From the IMG/VR virus record IMGVR_UViG_3300029319_000126, positions 1 through 41,428 of that record: a DNA stretch of 41,428 nt; one strand, 5' to 3'. A model generated the notes under the pieces. That model made no database searches and had not been told where the DNA came from. It saw only the letters and a program-made list of their open reading frames with translations. The position numbers and the translations under genes were made by a program. Shown here in pieces: positions 25,558 through 31,794 of this stretch. Source of the DNA: a virus. Numbering within the stretch: the first letter of the stretch is position 1; the number at the start of each line of letters is the position of its first letter.

Positions 25558-26067
25558 ATGTCTACAAAGATGGGTAATATTATAGAAGTCGCTGATCCCG
25601 CGAATCCGGGACTGCCGGGCAATAGAAGTTCAGAAACTTTAAGAGCTGCTTTTCCGCAGTCACCCCTTTATTCCGGTGAAAAGTCCAGAGCGTATAAGGG
25701 CCAGGATGAAGCAGTAAGAAAACTTTTTAGGGCGTCAATAGAGGGCACAATCCTCAACGGATTTGGCTTTACAGAATACAATACAGACTACAGCAACGCC
25801 GGCGGACCGCCGGACATCCCCTCCGTAGAAGAGGACAATGCAGGCAATCCAATAGTTAGCCCCTATGCACCAAACATAGCTTCAGCTCCTGCAGGTGCAA
25901 TCGGACAAGAAAATGAAGTCCATCCGGTTAAGGGCGGAGGATCTGCTTTTGCAGGGAACAATCTCGCCAACCCTGTCAGCACGACAGATCAAATATCCGG
26001 ACAGCGTCCCGCAACTATCGGCGCTTACGGTTTAGGATCTAGTAAGCCTGCCACAGACAATGGCTAG
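25558..26067 (+). CDS. Hypothetical Gly/Pro/Ala/Asn-rich protein, head operon
   Basis: A 169-residue protein with a good ribosome-binding site (CAGGAG, eight bases before the ATG). The first 60 residues include a short helical segment with 'KGQDEAVRKLFRASIEGTIL'. The remainder is a low-complexity Gly/Pro/Ala/Asn/Ser region without hydrophobic core and probably disordered ('GGPPDIPSVEEDNAGNP', 'GGGSAFAGNNLANP'). No domain is recognised. The 43-base gap upstream contains TACTTATAATGTG, an AT-rich stretch that could hold a promoter but is not the ATATTTAAT box. Confidence 0.5.
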   Translation: MSTKMGNIIEVADPANPGLPGNRSSETLRAAFPQSPLYSGEKSRAYKGQDEAVRKLFRASIEGTILNGFGFTEYNTDYSNAGGPPDIPSVEEDNAGNPIVSPYAPNIASAPAGAIGQENEVHPVKGGGSAFAGNNLANPVSTTDQISGQRPATIGAYGLGSSKPATDNG

Positions 26068-26088
26068 TTTTTGCTTACTGCTTAGATA

Positions 26089-26736
26089 ATGAAAAAGATA
26101 TCTGAGAGAATAAACTATTTTCTTCCCTTGCCCGATGCAAGAAAAGGGTATGGTTACGGTGCTGTTAACCCGGTGTCAAAAGCAGGCATCGGCGCACCTA
26201 CCAAAATGACATCAACTTATCCGTATGACGTTGATTCGGAATTAGAAAAAGACGCGAAGGATTACGAGGATGAAGAGCTTGGTCTTACCCATACCCAAGC
26301 TAAAAAGCTTTCTAATAAGGTTAGGGGCGGCTCTCCTGTTTCTGACCCCTTCCCGCCAAAATACGGTGCAAGACAGGCATATGTCAATGGTGCAACCCGA
26401 CTTGACCTAGGGCTAAGTGAAAATATGTCATTGTTTGATGCTGAGCATTTACTAGAGTACATGAACAATAATGGTGCACTTTCTCCTATATTGATGATGG
26501 GTAATGGCGCAGGCATTTTTAAGACAGCATCAGGCAAAACTATCGGCGGGGTAGGCTGGGCCAGCCCAAGATATTCAGAAAAAGATAGAAGAGACAAAGT
26601 TTACGCATCACTAAAAGATTTGTTTGATAAAGACGAAGACCCAGTTCAAAACGCGGAATATGACAAAAAAGAAATTCAAGCAAAAGACAAAGATGAGTCT
26701 GAACAGAAGGACATTAAAAATGTCAAATCGACGTAG
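26089..26736 (+). CDS. Hypothetical protein, head operon
   Basis: A 215-residue protein, not recognised. It opens 'MKKISERINYFLPLPDARKG', 'YGYGAVNPVSKAG', has a central Gly-rich segment ('SPILMMGNGAGIFKTASGKT'), and closes with about 35 highly charged Lys/Asp/Glu residues that are probably disordered. The ribosome-binding site before ATG 26089 is weak. Its last 17 bases overlap the start of the bS21 gene, so the two are probably translated together. Confidence 0.5.
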   Translation: MKKISERINYFLPLPDARKGYGYGAVNPVSKAGIGAPTKMTSTYPYDVDSELEKDAKDYEDEELGLTHTQAKKLSNKVRGGSPVSDPFPPKYGARQAYVNGATRLDLGLSENMSLFDAEHLLEYMNNNGALSPILMMGNGAGIFKTASGKTIGGVGWASPRYSEKDRRDKVYASLKDLFDKDEDPVQNAEYDKKEIQAKDKDESEQKDIKNVKST

Positions 26737-26956
26737 AAGATTTTTGAAAGAGCCCAAAGGGGTAATTGAGGTCAAGCCCAGAAAAAATGAGTCAGGGGAA
26801 GCCCTTGTCAGAAGATTTAAAAGGACATGCAAACAGTCAGGTTTGCAAGACGACATAAGAAAGTCAACGCTGAGATTTAAGTCAAAGTCTGAAAAAAGAA
26901 GAGAAAAACATTTGAGGGCAGTAAGAAGAGCCAAGAAAAATCAAATGAAACTTTAG
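26720..26956 (+). CDS. rpsU: Phage-encoded ribosomal protein bS21
   Basis: A 78-residue, strongly basic protein that matches bacterial small-subunit protein S21: 'VIEVKPRKNESGEALVRRFK', then 'RTCKQSGLQDDIRK', and the Arg/Lys-rich end 'EKRREKHLRAVRRAKKNQ'. The family core 'E..E.ALRRFKR....G' is at residues 24-41. Length is close to cellular bS21 (about 70). I chose the ATG at 26720: AAGGA lies eight bases upstream and the bS21 homology begins about 14 residues after it, while the longer open frame to 26624 runs inside the previous gene and adds a non-family stretch. bS21 sits near the anti-Shine-Dalgarno end of 16S rRNA in the 30S subunit and exchanges readily, so a phage copy could replace the host one and bias initiation. 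Phage bS21 genes are known from aquatic phages. Confidence 0.88.
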   Translation: MSNRRRRFLKEPKGVIEVKPRKNESGEALVRRFKRTCKQSGLQDDIRKSTLRFKSKSEKRREKHLRAVRRAKKNQMKL

Positions 26957-26966
26957 TTTGAAACGA

Positions 26967-26975
26967 ATATTTAAT
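26967..26975 (+). promoter_or_regulatory. Candidate phage promoter box (ATATTTAAT), first of a pair
   Basis: ATATTTAAT, 11 bases after the bS21 stop and 67 bases before the scaffold ATG. It is the first of two identical boxes in this 77-base gap. Function is inferred from recurrence. Confidence 0.35.
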
Positions 26976-27000
26976 CTTGTAACATTTCTTTCGGGAAATC

Positions 27001-27009
27001 ATATTTAAT
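27001..27009 (+). promoter_or_regulatory. Candidate phage promoter box (ATATTTAAT), second of a pair
   Basis: A second ATATTTAAT, 33 bases before the scaffold ATG at 27034, preceding the ribosome-binding site GGAAGGG. The repeat of the box in front of the scaffold/capsid genes would fit a need for strong late expression; this is inference. Confidence 0.42.
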
Positions 27010-27033
27010 ATGTGAAAATGTGGAAGGGTAGCT

Positions 27034-28587
27034 ATGACATCTTCATTACTTGACGAAGCACTGGCAGATGCGAAGAGCCTAAGAGAGGCTGCAGAGCAAA
27101 ACGCCAAAAACGCTATTATAGAGTCAATAACACCTAAAATTCGAGCTTTAATTGACAAGCAGATTTTAGGCGAAGATGTTGACGATGGAGACTTTTTTGA
27201 AGGGATCCAGCATGACTTGCAGGAAGATGCTGCATCTCTTTTATCACAAGTTACGCCCCAAGAAGGTTCTTTGTTTGAAAGATCTGAAGAACTTAAAGAT
27301 AATTTTTCTATCAATGAAGAATCACTTGAGGGGCTTATTAATATTGCAAACGAATGGTCCCATGAGTCCAAAAAGCTTTCAGAAGATCACGCGCGCGCAC
27401 GAGATGAAATAAACCAAACGGTTGATTTTATTCCCACATTTAAAAAAATTCAAGAACGAATTATTGCTCTTAATGAGCATTTTGCTATTTTACAATCTAA
27501 AAACCCCGCAATTCTGCGTGGAGATAATCTCAAAGTTTATCTAGCTGAATTCGGCATCGCCGAGCAAGCCGTGAAAGCATTTGAGGAAATCATTAACAGT
27601 AATCATCAAAACTCTGGATACTTTGGAACTGAGATCCAGAACATGCATGACAACTTGAGGAATAAGAAAAGGGAGATAAACGAAATGAAGAAATCCTTAA
27701 GAGAGCTTTTGTCCGAAGAAGTTGTTGATCTGCGCGTTCGTGTGGATCTCGGCGACGTTGAAGTTCCTGACTTGGCTGCTGACGATGTCACCATCGAGCT
27801 AAGTGAGGAATTACCTGCAGAATCTGAAGAAGGCGAAGAAGCCGGCGAAGAAGGCGGGGAAGAAGAAGTAGCCATCGAAGTTGAAGACGAAGAGGTCGAG
27901 GTCGAGGCTGATGAAGCAGTAATGCTTGAGGTCTCTGCTGATGAGCTAAGAGAGCAGATTCGAAACATGGTCCAAGAGGCTATGGGTCCTGAAGATGTTG
28001 CCGAAGGTGAGCTTGAAGAAATTCTGGCTGAGCTTGAAGAAGGCGAAGATGAAGGTGCCCATGAGCCGATGGAAGAAGAAATGGATGCTTTGGAAGAAGA
28101 TTACATGAGCGAAGGACTTGATGACGACACAGTCCTTGAAATTTCTGAAACCATGCTTCGTGATGAACTAGCCAAGATGCTATCTGAATCAAGCGATGAA
28201 GAAGCAGAAGAACTAGTTGAAGCTGCACAAGAACCTACACAAGAAATAGAAAATGAGTATGCAACTACCATCAATGAGTTACAAAGTCAGTTGTCTGAAA
28301 TGAATCTGTTCAACGCTAAGTTACTCTACACCAATAAGCTATTACTCAGCGACGAGCTTACGAAGAACCAGAAGGTTCGAGCAATCGAGTCACTAGATGA
28401 GGCAAAGAGCTTGAGGGAAGTTAAGCTACTTTATAAGGGGCTGACATCGTCTGCTCCTAAGAAGACCGTCAATGAGTCGGCTTCTAGAATAGCGGGATCC
28501 GCTAGCCGAGCAACAAAGCCTTCCAGCACACTCCTAAATGAGTCTGCAGAATCGAAACGTTGGTCAATCCTAGCAGGTCTAAACTAA
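27034..28587 (+). CDS. 22: Prohead scaffold / core protein (gp22-like)
   Basis: A 517-residue acidic, helical protein directly before the capsid gene, expected to form the internal prohead core that the protease destroys. The N-terminus ('LLDEALADAKSLREAAEQNA') and the first 240 residues are helical. Residues about 255-410 are extremely Glu/Asp rich (for example 'EEGEEAGEEGGEEEVAIEVE'). The C-terminal part, 'EMNLFNAKLLYTNKLLLSDE' followed by 'LTKNQKVRAIESLDEAKSLR', is the recognisable end of T4-type gp22 scaffolds. T4 gp22 is about 269 residues; this one is nearly twice that, mainly because of the acidic middle. Several (I/L)-x-E sites for the gp21-type protease are present. Confidence 0.83.
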   Translation: MTSSLLDEALADAKSLREAAEQNAKNAIIESITPKIRALIDKQILGEDVDDGDFFEGIQHDLQEDAASLLSQVTPQEGSLFERSEELKDNFSINEESLEGLINIANEWSHESKKLSEDHARARDEINQTVDFIPTFKKIQERIIALNEHFAILQSKNPAILRGDNLKVYLAEFGIAEQAVKAFEEIINSNHQNSGYFGTEIQNMHDNLRNKKREINEMKKSLRELLSEEVVDLRVRVDLGDVEVPDLAADDVTIELSEELPAESEEGEEAGEEGGEEEVAIEVEDEEVEVEADEAVMLEVSADELREQIRNMVQEAMGPEDVAEGELEEILAELEEGEDEGAHEPMEEEMDALEEDYMSEGLDDDTVLEISETMLRDELAKMLSESSDEEAEELVEAAQEPTQEIENEYATTINELQSQLSEMNLFNAKLLYTNKLLLSDELTKNQKVRAIESLDEAKSLREVKLLYKGLTSSAPKKTVNESASRIAGSASRATKPSSTLLNESAESKRWSILAGLN

Positions 28588-28634
28588 CTTAACCATTAAC
28601 CTAAAGACGTATCTTTTTTTGAAAGGAAAGAAAC

Positions 28635-30566
28635 ATGAGTAAATTTTCGCTTGAAACTCTTGCGGAAGGCATTCGTGAGCGTCACTTGGGTCAAGAAAGC
28701 GAACGTCTAGTTGAGAAGTGGGGTCGTACTGGCCTTCTTCGCGGACTAGATGGAACTCGCAGAGAAAACATGGCGCGCCTACTGGAAAACCAGTGCGCTG
28801 AAGTTCTCCGTGAGCAAAGCTCGATTTCAACCGGTGCTGGTGGTCTCACCTCATCCGGCGACCTTCGTGGTTTCTCTAACATTGCTTTCCCAATCGTTCG
28901 TCGAGTTTTCGGTGGCTTAGTTGCCAACGAACTCGTCTCCATCCAGCCCATGAGCTTGCCTTCCGGCCTGCTCTTCTATCTGGATTACACCTACGGATCT
29001 GACATTGGTGGTGATTCCCCGCTCGACTTGAGCTCGGATGCTGCTACCGCTTCTACATATGAGAAGGGTCAATCCATTTATAACAACCCAGCAGGTAAAG
29101 CCGTAAGAACCGGCTCTGATGCTACAGGTGGTCAATACGACTTGGTTGGAACAACCTACTCCAAGGTTCACTCCTCCTCAAACGGTCTTGTCCTCCGCGC
29201 TTCTGGTGCTTTCGGTGGATCTGCTGGCTTCACCACAGGCGGTAAGGCTGTTGCCACCGGAACTGATGGTAAGCTACTCCAGTTTGACCCGCAAGTTACA
29301 AACTTGATCGAAGAAGACTCAGGTCTTGACGGCCTAGGTCAGTTCTCGTTCTTGATGGTTGACATCACAAATGACAACTTTGCTGGCATGGACATGACGC
29401 AAGTCAAGGATATCTCACTGTTCAGTGCTGTACAGGGATCATCCACTGCGGCAATTAACCCAGGACTTGCAGTTCCCGGAACCTCAATTCAGGGTGGTAA
29501 CAACGTCCTTAACATTCGTCGCCTAAACCAGTTTGGTACATGGGACGGATCAAACTTCACCGCCAATCCTTTGATTGGTCGTACAGACACAAATGCTACG
29601 CTTCTTTGCGTTGTAACAGGTGTGTTCTCAGGTGATGCTGGTAACACCGGCGTTGGTGGCGCAGCATTGTCTGCTTCATACGCTATTGCTGATTCACTGA
29701 ATGTTGAGTCGGGTGTAGGATCGACCTTGGTCATTCCTTCCTTCGAATCAAACTTCAGCACTTCTGCTCCTTCACCCGCGATCCCCGAGATCGACATCAA
29801 GGTGGAGTCAATCGCAGTTACGGCAACCACACGTAAGCTGAGAGCTCGTTGGTCACCAGAATTGGCACAGGATCTTAACGCATACCACAGCCTTGACGCT
29901 GAGGTTGAGTTGACACAGATCCTTTCCGAGCAAGTTGCTCTGGAAATCGATCGTGAAATCCTGAACGACCTTCTTACAGAAGCTCGTGGTGCTAACCTTT
30001 ACTGGTCACGTGCTCCTGGTAAGTTCGTGAACAAGGAAACAGCTGCAGAAGTTAAGCTTAGCGATTCTCTCTCTGCTGGTCCTCGCTTTACGGGCACCGT
30101 CCGCGAATGGTATGAGACTTTGGTCGAAACCATTATCGACGTTGCTAACCAGATTCACCGCAAGACGCTTCGCGGTTCGGCTAACTTCATTGTTACCGGT
30201 CCCGATGTTGCCACAATTCTTGAGGCTTCGGTGATGTATCGTCCGGCTTATAGCTTGGATGGTGATGGCCAAGTAAGCAACCCCTTCAGCTTGGGTGCAG
30301 AAAGAGTTGGAACTCTGAGCAACCGCTTCCAGGTTTACAAGGACCCCTACTTCCCACGCAACAAGATTCTTGTTGGTTATAAGGGCGGTAGCTACCTTGA
30401 AACTGGTTACGTATATGCTCCTTACGTGCCGCTCATCGTCACCCCGACGATCTTCCAGCCAGAAGACTTCACACCCCGCAAGGGCGTGATGACTCGCTAC
30501 GGCAAGAAGATGGTTCGAGCTGACTTCTACGGAACCGTTACCTGCATGGATATGAACATTATCTAA
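28635..30566 (+). CDS. 23: Major capsid protein (gp23-like)
   Basis: A 643-residue HK97-fold capsid protein of the T4 type. Recognisable segments are 'ENMARLLENQ', 'FSNIAFPIVRRVFGGLVANE', 'SIQPMSLPSGLLFYLDYTYG', 'TRKLRARWSPELAQDLNAYH', 'LDAEVELTQILSEQVALEID' and the closing 'FYGTVTCMDMNII'. T4 gp23 has 521 residues; the surplus lies in the middle. A gp21-type cleavage site (L-x-E) falls at 'VLRE|QSSI', after residue 60, which would remove a helical propeptide. The ribosome-binding site is AAAGGAAAG. Codon choice differs from most neighbours: Arg is mainly CGT/CGC instead of AGA and Phe/Asn/Thr favour C-ending codons, as expected for the most abundant protein. A hairpin and strong terminator follow. 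Confidence 0.95.
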   Translation: MSKFSLETLAEGIRERHLGQESERLVEKWGRTGLLRGLDGTRRENMARLLENQCAEVLREQSSISTGAGGLTSSGDLRGFSNIAFPIVRRVFGGLVANELVSIQPMSLPSGLLFYLDYTYGSDIGGDSPLDLSSDAATASTYEKGQSIYNNPAGKAVRTGSDATGGQYDLVGTTYSKVHSSSNGLVLRASGAFGGSAGFTTGGKAVATGTDGKLLQFDPQVTNLIEEDSGLDGLGQFSFLMVDITNDNFAGMDMTQVKDISLFSAVQGSSTAAINPGLAVPGTSIQGGNNVLNIRRLNQFGTWDGSNFTANPLIGRTDTNATLLCVVTGVFSGDAGNTGVGGAALSASYAIADSLNVESGVGSTLVIPSFESNFSTSAPSPAIPEIDIKVESIAVTATTRKLRARWSPELAQDLNAYHSLDAEVELTQILSEQVALEIDREILNDLLTEARGANLYWSRAPGKFVNKETAAEVKLSDSLSAGPRFTGTVREWYETLVETIIDVANQIHRKTLRGSANFIVTGPDVATILEASVMYRPAYSLDGDGQVSNPFSLGAERVGTLSNRFQVYKDPYFPRNKILVGYKGGSYLETGYVYAPYVPLIVTPTIFQPEDFTPRKGVMTRYGKKMVRADFYGTVTCMDMNII

Positions 30567-30573
30567 TTCTTGC

Positions 30574-30586
30574 AGAACACAGTTCT
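30574..30586 (+). other. Small hairpin after the capsid gene stop
   Basis: AGAAC (30574-30578), loop ACA, GTTCT (30582-30586): a 5-bp stem between the capsid stop codon and the terminator. Weak alone, but the same hairpin-plus-terminator arrangement is seen at all three terminators of the window. Confidence 0.35.
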
Positions 30587-30593
30587 ACTTAAA

Positions 30594-30621
30594 AGGGACT
30601 CCTTCGGGGGTCCCTTTTTTT
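30594..30621 (+). terminator. Rho-independent terminator after the major capsid gene
   Basis: AGGGACTCC (30594-30602), loop TTCG, GGGGTCCCT (30607-30615): a 9-bp stem with one T-G pair, closed by the stable UUCG loop and followed by a run of T residues to 30621. It limits capsid mRNA read-through into the small genes downstream. Confidence 0.92.
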
Positions 30622-30633
30622 ATCTTCAACTCG

Positions 30634-30642
30634 ATATTTAAT
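30634..30642 (+). promoter_or_regulatory. Candidate phage promoter box (ATATTTAAT)
   Basis: ATATTTAAT between the capsid terminator and the next gene, 20 bases before ATG 30654. If it acts as a -10 type box, the 5' leader would be only a few bases and the GGAGGG ribosome-binding site (30644-30649) would lie inside or at the edge of the promoter. This fits poorly with standard initiation, and the case is the weakest of the set. Confidence 0.28.
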
Positions 30643-30653
30643 TGGAGGGCACT

Positions 30654-31094
30654 ATGAAAAGCTCGTATAAAATCTGCTCTGAGAACTTTGTTAAAATCGG
30701 TGTTACTTTGTCTGACTATCTAGGGGAAGAAAAATCTTCCAAGGACAAGCCTGTTGTTCACAAGCTAAAGCCTTCTGATCCTACTGTTGTGGATGAAGTA
30801 AGAGTCTATATAGAGATGGGAAAACCTGATAAGTACGGAGTTGATGTTCGATGGGATATGGAGATAGACCACGATGACGACGTTGCTCTTGACCAGTGTT
30901 TAATTGACCACATGAGTTTACTGGTTGATAATGTAATTTTTGAGCTTGAAGACAACCTGTCTGGTGTTGCTACACCTTACTTGACCGGATTAGTAAAAAT
31001 TAAAAAAAATAACGGTATTTGGCTCTCTTCTTCTAGGCTGGGAATTTTAAAGGGGCAGCTGCTAAGAATCTATCGATGGGCTTTCAAAAGATAG
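30654..31094 (+). CDS. Hypothetical protein after the capsid gene
   Basis: A 146-residue protein, not recognised. The start is the ATG at 30654, six bases after an excellent GGAGG; a TTG 12 bases earlier opens the same frame but would destroy the ribosome-binding site. The middle carries acidic patches ('VRWDMEIDHDDDVALDQCLI'), and the end is basic ('GILKGQLLRIYRWAFKR'). No membrane span or catalytic motif was noticed. It lies between two terminator-bounded units next to capsid and a putative decoration gene, so a head-related role is possible. Confidence 0.5.
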   Translation: MKSSYKICSENFVKIGVTLSDYLGEEKSSKDKPVVHKLKPSDPTVVDEVRVYIEMGKPDKYGVDVRWDMEIDHDDDVALDQCLIDHMSLLVDNVIFELEDNLSGVATPYLTGLVKIKKNNGIWLSSSRLGILKGQLLRIYRWAFKR

Positions 31095-31196
31095 AAAAAT
31101 TATTTTTTCAAGGGATACCTAGTATTAAGCCCGGTACATTCCATAAAGGCGAACTCACCGTCGTTCCGGAAGCATGTGAACAAAAGGAGATTAATT

Positions 31197-31643
31197 ATGG
31201 TAAAAGTAGTAGTGGATGATGTCAAAGGCCTTGTCCAAAAAGGTGGAACCGGCCTGGAGATTAAAAATAGTTTTGCGATGACTAGTGGGCACACGATAGA
31301 GGCTCCGGCCGCTGCCGCTGCAGTCGCGGCTTCCACAATTAGCACACAAGCTAGTTTTGTCTCAGTAACAAATGCAAATAATTCCAATGATAGGATTTAT
31401 TTGCCCAGCCCAACTGATGTCCCCCTTGGTCATATGGTTGTTATTAGTGCACTCGAAGCATTCGAGCTTAGCTCCAAAGGTGATGGTACAACAGCTACCA
31501 CAATCAACGGCGTAGCAGTAACAAATGCTGCAGGTGTCTACTCAAAAGAGCTAGCTGTTGCAGCAGGTGCTGCTCTTGTTGTTACTAAGATAGGTGATAA
31601 CGCATGGAGCGTAATTCTCTCGGGCGACGGAACGCCAGACTGA
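31197..31643 (+). CDS. Putative head decoration / surface protein
   Basis: A 148-residue protein, start ATG at 31197 behind a strong AAAGGAGA; a GTG 21 bases earlier would place that ribosome-binding site inside the gene. The sequence is Ala/Gly/Ser/Thr/Val rich: an Ala run ('EAPAAAAAVAAS', about 38-49), then beta-type segments ('RIYLPSPTDVPLGHMVVISA', 'GVYSKELAVAAGAALVVTKI', 'NAWSVILSGDG') with a short 'GTTATTINGVAVTNAAG' repeat-like stretch. This pattern is common in small trimeric phage surface proteins. Being a short, apparently well-translated gene between capsid and neck genes with its own terminator fits a decoration protein, by inference. No homologue is recognised. The 102-base leader upstream shows no clear promoter box. 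Confidence 0.5.
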   Translation: MVKVVVDDVKGLVQKGGTGLEIKNSFAMTSGHTIEAPAAAAAVAASTISTQASFVSVTNANNSNDRIYLPSPTDVPLGHMVVISALEAFELSSKGDGTTATTINGVAVTNAAGVYSKELAVAAGAALVVTKIGDNAWSVILSGDGTPD

Positions 31644-31652
31644 CACTTTTAT

Positions 31653-31672
31653 AAAAATTTAACTAAATTTTT
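31653..31672 (+). other. AT-rich hairpin before terminator
   Basis: AAAAATTT (31653-31660), loop AACT, AAATTTTT (31665-31672): an 8-bp perfect A/T stem 9 bases after the stop codon and 4 bases before the terminator stem. Thermodynamically weak, but in the same position as the hairpins before the other two terminators. Confidence 0.35.
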
Positions 31673-31676
31673 GAAG

Positions 31677-31703
31677 GAGGCACCTTATGGTGCCTCTTTT
31701 TTT
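31677..31703 (+). terminator. Rho-independent terminator after the putative decoration gene
   Basis: GAGGCACC (31677-31684), loop TTAT, GGTGCCTC (31689-31696), then a T run to 31703: a perfect 8-bp stem. It separates the small head genes from the neck/tail operon. Confidence 0.92.
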
Positions 31704-31759
31704 ATTGCTGCTTTTCGCATGTCCCTTTTAAACCTTTGAAAACTATCTCATCTCCGAAC

Positions 31760-31768
31760 ATATTTAAT
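31760..31768 (+). promoter_or_regulatory. Candidate phage promoter box (ATATTTAAT) of the neck/tail operon
   Basis: ATATTTAAT, 35 bases before ATG 31795 and 57 bases after the end of the terminator, in a gap that must contain a promoter if the terminator is efficient. The ribosome-binding site TAGGAG lies between box and start. This is the best-placed copy of the motif. Confidence 0.48.
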
Positions 31769-31794
31769 AGCAGGAAAGTGACTAGGAGCTGTGC

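Noticed and set aside
26624-26719. N-terminal extension of the bS21 frame
   Set aside because: This part lies inside the upstream gene in another frame and has no S21 similarity. The ATG at 26720 has a proper AAGGA site.
27606-27968. Antisense Ser-rich frame of 120 codons opposite the scaffold gene
   Set aside because: It is the complement of the Glu/Asp-rich repeats, which read as Ser/Thr on the other strand. It has no ribosome-binding site and the low complexity mirrors the sense gene.
27800-28250. Imperfect DNA repeats (GAAGAAGGCGAAGAA type) considered as a repeat array
   Set aside because: They are explained by Glu/Asp codon runs in the acidic part of the scaffold; unit length is irregular.
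30642-30653. TTG start for the gene after the capsid protein
   Set aside because: It would place the GGAGG ribosome-binding site inside the coding region. The ATG at 30654 is correctly spaced.
31176-31196. GTG start for the putative decoration gene
   Set aside because: The AAAGGAGA site would fall inside the gene. ATG 31197 is correctly spaced.
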